From contig NZ_JAQNDK010000001.1 of the NCBI RefSeq assembly GCF_028368935.1, forward strand, positions 3,720,001 to 3,784,000: a stretch of 64,000 nucleotides of DNA, in the 5' to 3' direction. The position numbers and the translations under genes were made by a program. Each line of letters opens with the position of its first letter. Position 1 is the first letter of the stretch. This document shows positions 16,838 through 24,781 of the stretch, one piece after another. Origin of the DNA: Sorangium aterium (lineage in GTDB: Bacteria > Myxococcota_A > Polyangia > Polyangiales > Polyangiaceae). A model generated the notes under the pieces. The model was not told where the DNA came from. It saw only the letters and a program-made list of their open reading frames with translations, and ran no database searches.

Positions 16838-17902
16838 ATGATCACGGCGAGCGAAGTAAGGTTGGGCAAGAGCGGTCCTTCGGTGTTTCCCATCGCCCTC
16901 GGCTGCATGGGCATGGGGGCTGGGAGCTGGTACGGGGTATCGGACGAGGCCGAGAGCATCGCGACCATCCACGAGGCGCTCGAGCGGGGCGTGAACGTCC
17001 TCGACACCGGCGACTTCTACGGCATGGGCAAGAACGAGCTCCTCGTCGGCAAGGCGCTGCGACGTCGCCGCGACAAGGCGCTCCTCAGCGTCAAGTTCGG
17101 AGCGCTCCGCGGCCCGAACGGCGAGATCCTCGGGCACGACGCGCGTCCGGCCACGACGAAGAACGCCCTGGCGCACAGCTTGTCGCGCCTCGGGGTAGAC
17201 CACATCGACATCTACAGGCCGTCGCGCCTCGATCCCAATGTTCCGATCGAGGAGACGGTGGGCGCCATCGCCGACATGGTGAAGGCGGGCTACGTCCGCT
17301 ACATCGGCCTGTCCGAGGTCGGCGAGGAGACGATCCGGCGCGCGGCGGCGGTGCATCCGATCTGCGATCTGCAGATCGAATATGCGCTGGTGAGCCGCGG
17401 CGCGGAGGTCGGCGTCATCCCGGCCCTGCGCGAGCTCGGGGTCGCGATGACGGCGTACGGCGTCCTGTCCCGCGGGCTGCTCACAGGCGCAAAGCCGTCG
17501 GGCGAGGGCGACTACCGCGCGCACATGCCCCGCTTCTCCGCGGGCAATGCCGAGAGGAACCAACCCCTCGTCGATGCGCTCGCGCGCCTCGCGACGGAAA
17601 AGGGCGTGTCCCCGGCGCAGCTCGCCATCGCGTGGGTCCGCGCGAAGGGCGCGGCTCAGGGCGTGACGATCGTCCCGACCCTGGGGTCGCGCACGCGCAA
17701 ACAGCTCGTGGAGGCGCTGTCGAGCCTCGATGTCTCGCTCGACGCGTCGGAGGTCGCTGAGCTCGAGGCCGCGGTGCCCGCGAGCGAAGTCGCCGGCGCG
17801 CGCTACCCGGAAGTCCACATGGCGATGCTCGACAGTGAGCGCTCTCAGGAGAGGCGTCCCGCACCGTCGAGCAGCGACGCATCGAACGGCCAAGGGCGCT
17901 GA
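16838..17902 (+). CDS. Aldo/keto reductase
   Basis: A 354-residue TIM-barrel oxidoreductase using NADPH. The early catalytic Asp and Tyr are in LDTGDFYGMGKNE and the Lys in LSVKFGAL. The position where most family members have LHRxDP reads YRPSRLDP, so the usual catalytic His is absent, as in a recognised subset of aldo/keto reductases. The C-terminal coenzyme loop is IVPTLGSRTRKQLVEAL. The ATG at 16838 follows GGAAAGG by 8 nt. It is divergent from the LysR gene and probably controlled by it. Physiological carbonyl substrate is unknown. The C terminus is extended by about 25 Ser/Arg-rich residues without similarity. Confidence 0.88.
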   Translation: MITASEVRLGKSGPSVFPIALGCMGMGAGSWYGVSDEAESIATIHEALERGVNVLDTGDFYGMGKNELLVGKALRRRRDKALLSVKFGALRGPNGEILGHDARPATTKNALAHSLSRLGVDHIDIYRPSRLDPNVPIEETVGAIADMVKAGYVRYIGLSEVGEETIRRAAAVHPICDLQIEYALVSRGAEVGVIPALRELGVAMTAYGVLSRGLLTGAKPSGEGDYRAHMPRFSAGNAERNQPLVDALARLATEKGVSPAQLAIAWVRAKGAAQGVTIVPTLGSRTRKQLVEALSSLDVSLDASEVAELEAAVPASEVAGARYPEVHMAMLDSERSQERRPAPSSSDASNGQGR

Positions 17903-18173
17903 AGGGCAGGGCGACGCCGCCCTGCGCTAGATAAGTTGCTCTTACAGCGTCACCTTTCCAGTGCGGTGGCCCTCGGTTGGGACAGCGTGCTGGAACATCG
18001 GTCGGCTCGCCGAGCGGAAGCCGCGTCGTGCTGCCATTCGTTTTCGATACCAGGCGAGGTGATTGCGCCGGGGCGAACCAATAGCCGGGGTTACGCCGCG
18101 AGCTCCTCAATTTCGGCTCGGACGGCGTGCTCCGCGAATCTGCTCGAGCGTTGGTGGCGTTCGCCTTTCGATT

Positions 18174-19205
18174 TCAGCGGAGGTACGGGCTCAACGCCTG
18201 GAACCAAACCTCGGCCATGCGGTTATACCCTGCCTGGTTCGGGTGGAGATTGTCGGCGAAGAGGGACTGCTTGTAGTTCGGGTCGTTGGTGAACGCTGTG
18301 TACATGTCCACCAGCACGATGTGCTGCCCCTTGCTAACGCGCGTCGAAACCAGGTCGGGCATGGCCGCGTTGTAGGCCTTGACGTTGTTGTTCGTGCCGT
18401 CCGTTCTCGTCGGCACGATCTGCGCGAGCACCACGAGGATGTTCGGATCACGCATGAAAATCGAGTCGAGCAGCTTGCCCAGGCGATTCGGTGCGTCCGC
18501 AAGGTTGATGTTACCGTTGATGTCGTTCGTTCCGATCATCAACGTAATGATGTTGGGCTTGTAATTCGGAATGCTGGTGCCCACGAGCTGCGCGATGCCG
18601 TTGTTGCCCTCGATCGTCCAGCCGCCGTGACCCTCGTGGTTCCTCGGGAACGTCACTCCGTCCACCATGGGCACGCTGTAATCACTGGCGGAACCGACGA
18701 AGGTGATGTCGCGGTTCGCTTCGAGCGCGAGGTGGAACAGCGGGGCGCGGTAGCCGCCGGCGACGTTGAATCCCTGCGTGATTGAATCGCCGAAGGGCAT
18801 GATCTTACAGGAGCCGCTCGCCGGGCAGGGCTGGAATGCCGGGCCGCCGCCCGCGCCAGCGCTGCCCCCTGCGCCACCTCCCTCGCCCGCGGTACCTCCG
18901 ACACCGTCGGATCCGCCGCCCATGCCACCCGAGCCCGCTCCGCCGGCGCCCCCGGTGCCGCCGCCGGCCGTGCCTCCCCCACCGGCGTTCGCCGCGCCCC
19001 CGCTGGTCGCGCTCGAGCCGGAACTGCCGGGCGAGCCGCCACCCGCCGCTGTCCCGCTGCCGCTCGTGGTCTCGGAGCTGGCCGTGCTCGCGGTTCCGCC
19101 CGTCGTCGTGCCCGGCGAGTCGGCGTCATCACTGCACGCTGCGACGAGCAGCACCACACACGCGAGGACGGCGGAAGAAGAGAATTTCAGGCGGTGTACG
19201 AGCAT
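18174..19205 (-). CDS. SGNH/GDSL-family esterase lipoprotein
   Basis: A protein of 343 residues. A signal peptide ends in VLLVAACSDD (Cys about 24), a lipobox. About 100 residues of Gly/Ser/Thr-rich spacer follow, then a Cys pair and the SGNH hydrolase domain: block I FGDSITQGFN with the nucleophile Ser, block III IGTNDING, and block V ADNLHPNQAGYNRM with the catalytic Asp and His. This arrangement is shared with carbohydrate esterase family 3 acetylxylan esterases, so deacetylation of plant polysaccharide at the cell surface is a fair guess. The Gly-rich spacer is usual in secreted Sorangium proteins. It is convergent with the aldo/keto reductase; the 270 bp between them show no gene. Confidence 0.85.
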   Translation of the reverse strand: MLVHRLKFSSSAVLACVVLLVAACSDDADSPGTTTGGTASTASSETTSGSGTAAGGGSPGSSGSSATSGGAANAGGGGTAGGGTGGAGGAGSGGMGGGSDGVGGTAGEGGGAGGSAGAGGGPAFQPCPASGSCKIMPFGDSITQGFNVAGGYRAPLFHLALEANRDITFVGSASDYSVPMVDGVTFPRNHEGHGGWTIEGNNGIAQLVGTSIPNYKPNIITLMIGTNDINGNINLADAPNRLGKLLDSIFMRDPNILVVLAQIVPTRTDGTNNNVKAYNAAMPDLVSTRVSKGQHIVLVDMYTAFTNDPNYKQSLFADNLHPNQAGYNRMAEVWFQALSPYLR

Positions 19206-19847
19206 CTCCTACGCATAGCACGATCGCGTGCTCCACCGCGATTGTGAAGCGCAGCTTATCGAGGTTGCCGTCGTCGTTGAACTATTTTATCGCGAGGGGA
19301 AGTGCGTCTGGACGGCGGCGCTCTTCGCGGCCACGCGGCGGCCGAGCGCGAACGGCGGTTACACCTCTCCAGCTACCCCCATGGCCGCCACCCTCTGCGA
19401 GGCCAGCGGAGATTCCGTGCCGTGTCAGGAGGACGTGCCTCCGGTGCTCCCGCAGGGGGGAGGGCGCCCGGCCTCCGCGCTCTCAACGAGCGGCTCCTGG
19501 GTCGTTCCGCTGCGGCTGTATGTGGTCGCCTTGGGTCTTGCCTGCCGCAGGCACGCGAGGCACGCCCGCCGCGAGGCATGTGCTTTCGTCCATCGACACC
19601 TCCGGCACGGGTTTCTAAGCGGCGCAGAGGCTCGACGACAGGATGGGGGTCGCCGAACGCGTACTCCCATCCTGTGGAGGGATGCGGATCGCGTAAGGCT
19701 CTCTATGTCCACCAGCGCGTGCACCGTGGCTGCACAGTGAAACGGCCACTACGCGGAGATTGACTTTCGGATCGCGTTTGCATTTCCTAGCCCTGGGATT
19801 CACCGAATAGCCAGGCGACACTGTCTCGACCCAGGGGAGGCGACGTC
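19206..19847. other. Intergenic region with no convincing gene
   Basis: These 642 bp lie between the divergent esterase and Cys-rich membrane protein genes. Frames of up to about 170 codons exist on the + strand but lack a ribosome site, domain and codon bias. The right end holds the 32-bp block at 19757-19788 that recurs before the next gene. Confidence 0.45.
19757..19788 (+). promoter_or_regulatory. Conserved upstream block, copy 1
   Basis: A 32-bp block beginning AGATTGACTT and ending ATTTCCT matches 20831-20862 at 27 of 32 positions, in the same orientation, and precedes 19848 by 60 bp. TTGACT resembles a -35 hexamer. It may be a shared promoter or regulator site. Confidence 0.4.
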
Positions 19848-20747
19848 TTGCCGTACCGCGACAAGCTGGATGCTGCTTCGGGCACGGGGAAGCTGATCAC
19901 CGTCCGCCGCTATCTCGATCCGGTCGCGGCCCAGATGGACCGCACGCTGCTCTCGGCCAACGGCATCGAGTCCCACGTGTTCGAGGCAGCGAGCTACAAC
20001 CCGCTGCTGAGCGGCGCCGCCGGCGGCACGCAGCTGCAGGTGCGCGAGGGCGATCTCCAGCGCGTGGAGAGGCTCCTCGAGGTCCATCCCGGGGAGGCGG
20101 CCAGCAACGACGACGAGGAGGAGGCTGGCGGGGTCCGCTGCCCGCGCTGCGAGCTCGCCTACTGCTTCCACGAGCGCCTGCGCCTCGAGGGATCGAGCGC
20201 CGCCACCGCGCTCACGATCCTCGCCGCGCCGCTCCTGCTGTTCCTGCCGAGGCGCTGGCACTGCCACAAGTGCGGCCACGTCTGGGACGATCCGAAGGAG
20301 GGGCCCGCCGCGATGACGAAGCTCGAGGAGGGCGATCCGCGGCCGGTCTTCCGCCTGCGGCGCGCGCACTCGGGCATGGGCCTGTTCCTCGGCCTGTTCG
20401 CGGGCTTCTGCGGGGCGCTCCTGGTCACTGCCGCCCTGCCGCGCGCCGGTGGGGAGCTCGCCTTCGCCGTGCTCGTCGGGGCGCCCTTCATCGGCTGGGC
20501 CGTCGGTGGCTGGTGGCAGTACGATCTCTGCTCCGAGCCGGGCTGCCGCACGGCGCTGACGTCCGACCGGAGCGAGTGCCCGCGCTGCAGCGGCGCCATC
20601 GCCGGCGTCATTCGGTCGGCTGATGAGCACTACGCGGCGGCCGCGGATTTCCGGCGCGAGCTCAGCGCGCTGCGGGCGTCAGACCGGGCGCGCGAGGGCG
20701 AGAAGAAGAAGAGAACGAAGAAGCGGCCAGCCAGCGCTTCGGGTTGA
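19848..20747 (+). CDS. Cys-rich two-helix membrane protein with an N-terminal DUF2007-like domain
   Basis: A protein of 299 residues starting at TTG 19848, supported by GGGGAGG 7 nt upstream and by no better ATG. Residues 1-80 (LITVRRYLDPVAAQMDRTLL, ANGIESHV, LQVREGDLQRVERLL) resemble DUF2007, a small domain suggested to sense signals. Zinc-ribbon-like pairs CPRCELAYC and CHKC flank a short hydrophobic stretch; two membrane helices follow (about 180-225), then a third Cys cluster CSEPGCRTAL and CPRC. The C terminus is very basic (KKKRTKKR). It looks like a regulatory or stress-related membrane protein of unknown function. The DUF4336 gene begins 142 bp later. Confidence 0.7.
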   Translation: MPYRDKLDAASGTGKLITVRRYLDPVAAQMDRTLLSANGIESHVFEAASYNPLLSGAAGGTQLQVREGDLQRVERLLEVHPGEAASNDDEEEAGGVRCPRCELAYCFHERLRLEGSSAATALTILAAPLLLFLPRRWHCHKCGHVWDDPKEGPAAMTKLEEGDPRPVFRLRRAHSGMGLFLGLFAGFCGALLVTAALPRAGGELAFAVLVGAPFIGWAVGGWWQYDLCSEPGCRTALTSDRSECPRCSGAIAGVIRSADEHYAAAADFRRELSALRASDRAREGEKKKRTKKRPASASG

Positions 20748-20830
20748 GGACGAATGGCCGTGGCTGCCGAACACGCGGATCGCCGCGAACGGCGATCCCG
20801 CCGTTCCACGGTTTCGAAAAGCGCCCGGCG

Positions 20831-20862
20831 AGATTGACTTCCGGATCACGGTCGGATTTCCT
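20831..20862 (+). promoter_or_regulatory. Conserved upstream block, copy 2
   Basis: Second copy of the block at 19757-19788, 27 bp before the ATG at 20890. Its presence in front of both neighbouring genes points to shared control. Confidence 0.4.
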
Positions 20863-20889
20863 GGCGCCCGCGTGGAGGAGGTCGCCCGC

Positions 20890-21591
20890 ATGCCTGACAG
20901 CGCTCTCACCGCCGTGGTCGACGACGAGATCTGGACCCTGGACCGCCCCGTGTGGTTCAGCGGGGTACGGATGCGCGCCCGCACCACGGTCGTACGCCTC
21001 GACGACGGCAGTCTACTCCTTCACACTCCAGCCCCTCCCACCGATGGGCTGACAGAGCAGCTACGAGCCCTGGGCCCAGTGCGCTGGCTGGTGGTACCCA
21101 ACTGCTGGCATCACCTCGGGGCACCCGCGGCGGCGGCCCATTTCCCTGACGCGAAGGTGGTGGGACCGGCGTCGGCGCTCAACAGGAACAAGGCGTTGAA
21201 ACTCCACATGGATATCCACGACGCCCAGTTCGGCGAGCAGGTTCCCGAGTTCGAGGCCTTGCCACTTCAGGGCGTGCCGTTCTGGGACGAGACGGTGCTC
21301 TACCATCGGCCAACGCAAACCCTGCTCGGCGCAGACATCGTCCTTTGCGCCGGCGCCAAGGACCACTGGACTTTGCGTTACGCCGCGCGCATTACCGGCT
21401 TTTACGAGCGGGTGCGCGTACCCCCCGACGCCAGAAAGAAGATTCCGGATAAGGCCGCGGCCGCGCGCTCCATCCGCGCCATGCTGGAACGACCGGCCCA
21501 ACGGCTCATCGTGGGGCATGCCGACGTCATCGAAGAAGGTTGGCGCGACGACCTCGCGCAAGCCTGGCGACTGGAGGGCGTGAAGGTGTAA
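20890..21591 (+). CDS. DUF4336 protein (metallo-beta-lactamase-like fold)
   Basis: A protein of 233 residues. The ATG at 20890 is chosen for the GGAGGAGG 9 nt upstream. Motifs typical of DUF4336 are IWTLDRPVWFSG, TTVVRLDDGSLLLHTPAPP, GPVRWLVVPNCWHHLG and a late VGHADVI. The family keeps the alpha-beta-beta-alpha fold of metallo-beta-lactamases but with a reduced HxH-type site; here the His residues in CWHHLG and VGHAD may remain metal ligands. Enzymatic activity is not established for the family. A frame open upstream from 20623 is not used because it overlaps the previous gene and lacks family similarity. Confidence 0.75.
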   Translation: MPDSALTAVVDDEIWTLDRPVWFSGVRMRARTTVVRLDDGSLLLHTPAPPTDGLTEQLRALGPVRWLVVPNCWHHLGAPAAAAHFPDAKVVGPASALNRNKALKLHMDIHDAQFGEQVPEFEALPLQGVPFWDETVLYHRPTQTLLGADIVLCAGAKDHWTLRYAARITGFYERVRVPPDARKKIPDKAAAARSIRAMLERPAQRLIVGHADVIEEGWRDDLAQAWRLEGVKV

Positions 21592-21753
21592 GTTGACGGC
21601 GCCGCCTCCAAGCGGCGCTTGCCGAGCGCCAGCCCCGTCGATCGGGCGCCCGCCATCAGGCGCAGGGTGAGGCGCTCGCCCCGCACGCATCCTCGCCTCT
21701 CAACCAGCCGCTGCTCTCTGGCCCCTCCCTCGCCGGGCCCGCGCCGCTTAGCA

Positions 21754-21918
21754 CTACTGCGGGAGGTCGCCCTGAGAAGCGAACCGCCTAGCCGCCAAGG
21801 GCGCCAAGAAACCAGGGGAAGAAGAGGGGGAATGCCAGGACGGCCCTCCCCTTCTTCTCTTGGCGGCCTCGGCGCCTTGGCGGTTTTTCTGCTGATCAGG
21901 GGCAACTTCCCGCAGTAG
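21754..21918. repeat. Long imperfect inverted repeat (hairpin element B)
   Basis: Arms of about 75 bp, starting CTACTGCGGGAGG and ending CTTCCCGCAGTAG, with a small central loop. The inner core (AACCGCC, CCGCCAAG, GGCGCC) is related to element A at 15618-15729. It sits between convergent genes and ends 2 bp before the sigma factor's stop codon, so it probably terminates transcription from both sides, but its size also fits a non-autonomous mobile palindrome. Confidence 0.75.
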
Positions 21919-21920
21919 AG

Positions 21921-22802
21921 TTAGCCAGCCTCCGCGAGAAAGGCCGCGAGCTTCTCCGGGTTGCGGTGGGCATAGATCCCTCGAATCACGCCCTCGTCGA
22001 CGCTCACGCTCACGGCGGCGATCAGGCGATCTTCGTCGTGGACCAGGAGCCCCGGGGAACCGTTGAACCACCGCAGCACGAAGCGGTAGCGGCCATCGGG
22101 ATGCGCCGCGGCGCTCCAGACGCGGACGAAGAAGGTGCTCACCGCGTCCGCGCCGCGGAGCACGTGGGTCACCGTCTCGGCCTTGCCGCCCCCGTCCGCG
22201 TGGAGCTCCACGCCCTCCGCGAGCAGCCTGCGGAGCTCGTCGATCTGGCCAGCGCGGGCAGCATTCAGGAACGCTGTCAGGAGGCGCCGGTGCTCGGTGG
22301 ACGACGCCGCGAACTTCGGCCGCGCGTCGCGGACCCGCGCGCGGGCACGGGAGGCGAGCTTCCGGCACGCTGCGCTCTCTTTGCCGAGCAGGGTGGAGAT
22401 CTCGTCGAAGCTGTAGCCGAACACGTCGTGCAGCAGGAACGCGGCGCGCTCGTTCGGCGTCAGCCGCTCGAGGGCGTGCATCAACGCCACCGAGACGGTC
22501 TCGTCGATCTGCGGCTCCTCGTCAGGGCTCCGCGTGTCCTCCATCAACGGCTCCGGCAGCCATGTGCCCACGTACGTCTCTCTCCGGGAACGCGCCGATT
22601 GCAGCGTGTTCAACGCGATGCGGCTGCACACCGTGACGAGCCACGCGCGCGCGTCGCGGATCTGGTCGACGTCTGTCTGGCTCCACTTCAAGAACGTCTC
22701 CTGCACGATGTCGAGAGCGTCGGCGCGCGTGCCGAGCATCCGGTAAGCGAGCCCCTCGAGGAGGGGGCGGTGGCTCTCGAAAAGATGCGTTCGGTGATCC
22801 AT
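21921..22802 (-). CDS. ECF41-family RNA polymerase sigma factor
   Basis: A protein of 293 residues. Sigma region 2 (RMLGTRADALDIVQETFLKW) and region 4 (LTPNERAAFLLHDVFGYSFD, then EISTLLGKE) are followed by a SnoaL-like C-terminal domain of about 115 residues. Three signatures of the ECF41 group are present: WLPEP (81-85) in the linker, DGGGK (203-207) and NPEKL (281-285). In that group the C-terminal domain controls the activity of the sigma factor itself and no anti-sigma factor is encoded; none is seen here. The ATG at 22802 is 5 bp after the azoreductase-SnoaL gene stop, so the two form one transcript. ECF41 factors commonly control the adjacent redox gene, which matches the promoter at 23859-23885. 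Confidence 0.9.
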   Translation of the reverse strand: MDHRTHLFESHRPLLEGLAYRMLGTRADALDIVQETFLKWSQTDVDQIRDARAWLVTVCSRIALNTLQSARSRRETYVGTWLPEPLMEDTRSPDEEPQIDETVSVALMHALERLTPNERAAFLLHDVFGYSFDEISTLLGKESAACRKLASRARARVRDARPKFAASSTEHRRLLTAFLNAARAGQIDELRRLLAEGVELHADGGGKAETVTHVLRGADAVSTFFVRVWSAAAHPDGRYRFVLRWFNGSPGLLVHDEDRLIAAVSVSVDEGVIRGIYAHRNPEKLAAFLAEAG

Positions 22803-22807
22803 GACGG

Positions 22808-23830
22808 TTACTCGATGGCGTTGGACATCAGCACGGCGAAGCGCCAGCCCTGCGCCGTCCGCCGGAAAACATGCGTGTACTTTTGCCGCGCGGCGAAGAC
22901 GCCCGCGGCGCCGCCGCGCCGCATGGCCACCTCTTGCCGGCCCATCTCGACGGCCAGGTCGCCGCTCCCCTCGATCCGCTCCGGCATCTTCCTGAACGAC
23001 GCGAAGCTCGCGCTCCGGAAGAGCTCCGCTTCGCACGCGAGGAACCGCTCGCGGCCGGAGACGACATCGTGCCCCGGGATCAGGAGCTGAATGTCGTCGG
23101 TGCAAAGCGCTGCGTAGGCCTCCGCGTCGCCCTGCTGGATGGCAGCAGCCTGCGCAGCCCGCAGCCCGCCGATCTCCCGGCGATCTTCCTCGGTGAACGG
23201 CCCGAGCCACACAGGCTCTCCAGGAGAGGCGAAGAGACGGTCGATCTCGGCCCGCGCGCTCGCGATGCGACGCGACCGAGAGACCTCGTCTCCGCTCATC
23301 CCCTCCAGCGAGATCACGTCGACCTTCGTGACGCCGATGAAGGCCAGTATCGCCCGCAGCGTGCGGGTCTGAAGCTCGTCCGCGGCGGCGGGCGAGGCGA
23401 CGCCGCCGCGCGTCGTCACGACGGACGCCGACTTGCTGGTGAGTAGGCCCACGTAGCGCCCTTCTGCCTGCGCGAACGTACGGTCATTGCGGATGACGTG
23501 ATCGAAGTACGCCTTGAGGGTCGATGGCAGCGTGAGGTTGTACAGCGGGCTGCTGATCAGCAAGTGATCGGCCGAGCTCAGCTCATCGATCAAGGCGTCG
23601 GACAGCACGAGGCCCTCGGGCGGCGGCCCCCCGGAAGGCGGCGGGGGCGCGAGAAACGCAGCGATGGTCGCGGCGTCGAGGTGCGGCACCGGATACCGGG
23701 CGAGGTCGCGAACGATGACGCGGCCGCCTGGATTCGACTCTGTCCAGCGTACCTGGAAATAGTCCGCCACGCTCCGCGAGATCGACCCTTGCGTGCGGGC
23801 GCTTGCATCTATCCTGAGCAGCTTCTTCAT
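22808..23830 (-). CDS. FMN-dependent azoreductase fused to a SnoaL-like domain
   Basis: A protein of 340 residues. Residues 1-205 are a flavodoxin-fold NADH:quinone/azo reductase of the AzoR type: LLRIDASARTQGSISRSVAD at the start, HLLISSPLYNLTLPSTLKAY in the middle and VVTTRGGV at the FMN/NADH site. Residues 215-340 form an NTF2/SnoaL-like domain (AYAALCTDDIQLLIPGHDVV, YTHVFRRTAQGWRFAVLMSN). This second domain resembles the C terminus of the adjacent ECF41 sigma factor in fold type, which is curious for a sensor-target pair. GGAGAGGA precedes ATG 23830; earlier in-frame starts lie upstream of the promoter. It likely detoxifies quinones or azo compounds with two-electron reduction. Confidence 0.85.
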   Translation of the reverse strand: MKKLLRIDASARTQGSISRSVADYFQVRWTESNPGGRVIVRDLARYPVPHLDAATIAAFLAPPPPSGGPPPEGLVLSDALIDELSSADHLLISSPLYNLTLPSTLKAYFDHVIRNDRTFAQAEGRYVGLLTSKSASVVTTRGGVASPAAADELQTRTLRAILAFIGVTKVDVISLEGMSGDEVSRSRRIASARAEIDRLFASPGEPVWLGPFTEEDRREIGGLRAAQAAAIQQGDAEAYAALCTDDIQLLIPGHDVVSGRERFLACEAELFRSASFASFRKMPERIEGSGDLAVEMGRQEVAMRRGGAAGVFAARQKYTHVFRRTAQGWRFAVLMSNAIE

Positions 23831-23858
23831 GTCCTCTCCGGGTGGGGTCCGCTCCCAG

Positions 23859-23885
23859 GACAAAGCAGCCCACCCGAATGTGACC
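23859..23885 (-). promoter_or_regulatory. ECF41-type promoter of the azoreductase-sigma operon
   Basis: On the minus strand GGTCACA (23885-23879), a 16-bp spacer and TGTC (23862-23859) match the known ECF41 promoter pattern TGTCACA-N16-CGTC at all but two positions. The -10 element lies 29 bp before ATG 23830. This implies positive autoregulation of the operon by its own sigma factor. Confidence 0.6.
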
Positions 23886-24009
23886 GCCGGCGCAGCACGG
23901 ACGCAGGCGCTCGGCTCGGCGCGTCAGGTCCGCCCGCTCCGCCAGGCACCCCTCGTGCCGGAGCCTTGCCGCTCGCCGGTGCCCGCGGGCTCGACCGACA
24001 CCGCCTCGT

Positions 24010-24627
24010 TCACTTGCGCAGAGCGCTGGCGACCTGGCCGACGAGCGTGGCCCAGGGCATGTCGAGCGCGGCGTAGACGGCGCCCGCCTCCGGACGGCTG
24101 TTGTCCTTGAGGATCTCGACCATCAGGGTCGCGTAGTCGGACAGGATGACGCCGGCCTGCTGCATGCGGAACAGGCTCACGTCGTGCTTGGTCTCGCTGA
24201 ACGTGCCGGAAGCGTCGACGGCCACGTAAGCGTCGAGTCCGCGCGCGACGGCCGTCATCGCCGGAAAGCCCGCGCATACCTCGAGCGAGATGCCGGCGAA
24301 GATCAGCTTCTTGCGGCCGGTCGCTTCGATGGCCCTGGCGACGCGCGGGTCATCGTAGGCGTTCACGGTCGAGCGATCGATGATCTCGATGCCGGGCAAG
24401 GCCTCGACGAGCTCGGGGAAGGTCGGCCCCCACATGCTGTCGCGCGCCGTCGTGGTGACGACGATCGGCAGCTCGAGCGACCTGGCAGCCTTCGCCAGGG
24501 CGACGACGTTGTGCTTCAGCTCGCCTGTCGAGTAGTCGCGGACGCCGGTCATGAGGCCGACCTGGTGGTCGACCAGGATGACGGCGGCATTGTCCTGGGT
24601 GAGCGGTTCGTACTTGCGCATGGTCAT
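24010..24627 (-). CDS. Isochorismatase-family cysteine hydrolase (YcaC-like)
   Basis: A protein of 205 residues. Catalytic Asp is in VILVDHQVGLM, the Lys in RKKLIFAG and the nucleophile Cys in GISLEVCAGFPAM. The sequence follows YcaC-like members, which are octameric hydrolases of uncertain substrate, rather than true isochorismatases. The first two codons offer alternative starts (ATG 24627 or 24621). It is divergent from a LysR gene and carries, 100 bp upstream, one of the two 45-bp operator blocks of that regulator, so it belongs to the same regulon as the hydrolase-oxidoreductase operon to the right. Confidence 0.85.
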   Translation of the reverse strand: MTMRKYEPLTQDNAAVILVDHQVGLMTGVRDYSTGELKHNVVALAKAARSLELPIVVTTTARDSMWGPTFPELVEALPGIEIIDRSTVNAYDDPRVARAIEATGRKKLIFAGISLEVCAGFPAMTAVARGLDAYVAVDASGTFSETKHDVSLFRMQQAGVILSDYATLMVEILKDNSRPEAGAVYAALDMPWATLVGQVASALRK

Positions 24628-24727
24628 CGGGTCCTCGGTTCGTCTCCGGATCCCGGTGGGTCCGGAGCTTCGGGATCACGGCCGTTTGCCGTGACGACGG
24701 GAGGACTACCCGCTGGACGAACAACCC

Positions 24728-24772
24728 AAAAGACGTCAATTTTCGAACTCAGCGTCCGATCGGTTGGACGAC
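24728..24772 (-). promoter_or_regulatory. LysR operator block, isochorismatase side
   Basis: Read on the minus strand toward the isochorismatase gene, this 45-bp block matches 25694-25738 at 36 positions. It contains GTCCAACCGATCGGAC with the 8-bp palindrome CCGATCGG. It starts 10 bp before the LysR ATG, so binding would also repress LysR. Confidence 0.65.
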
Positions 24773-24781
24773 GGGTGGAAC

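Noticed and set aside
19228-19740. 170-codon frame between the esterase and the Cys-rich membrane protein
   Set aside because: No ribosome site, no motif, irregular codon use; all three frames here look equally non-coding.
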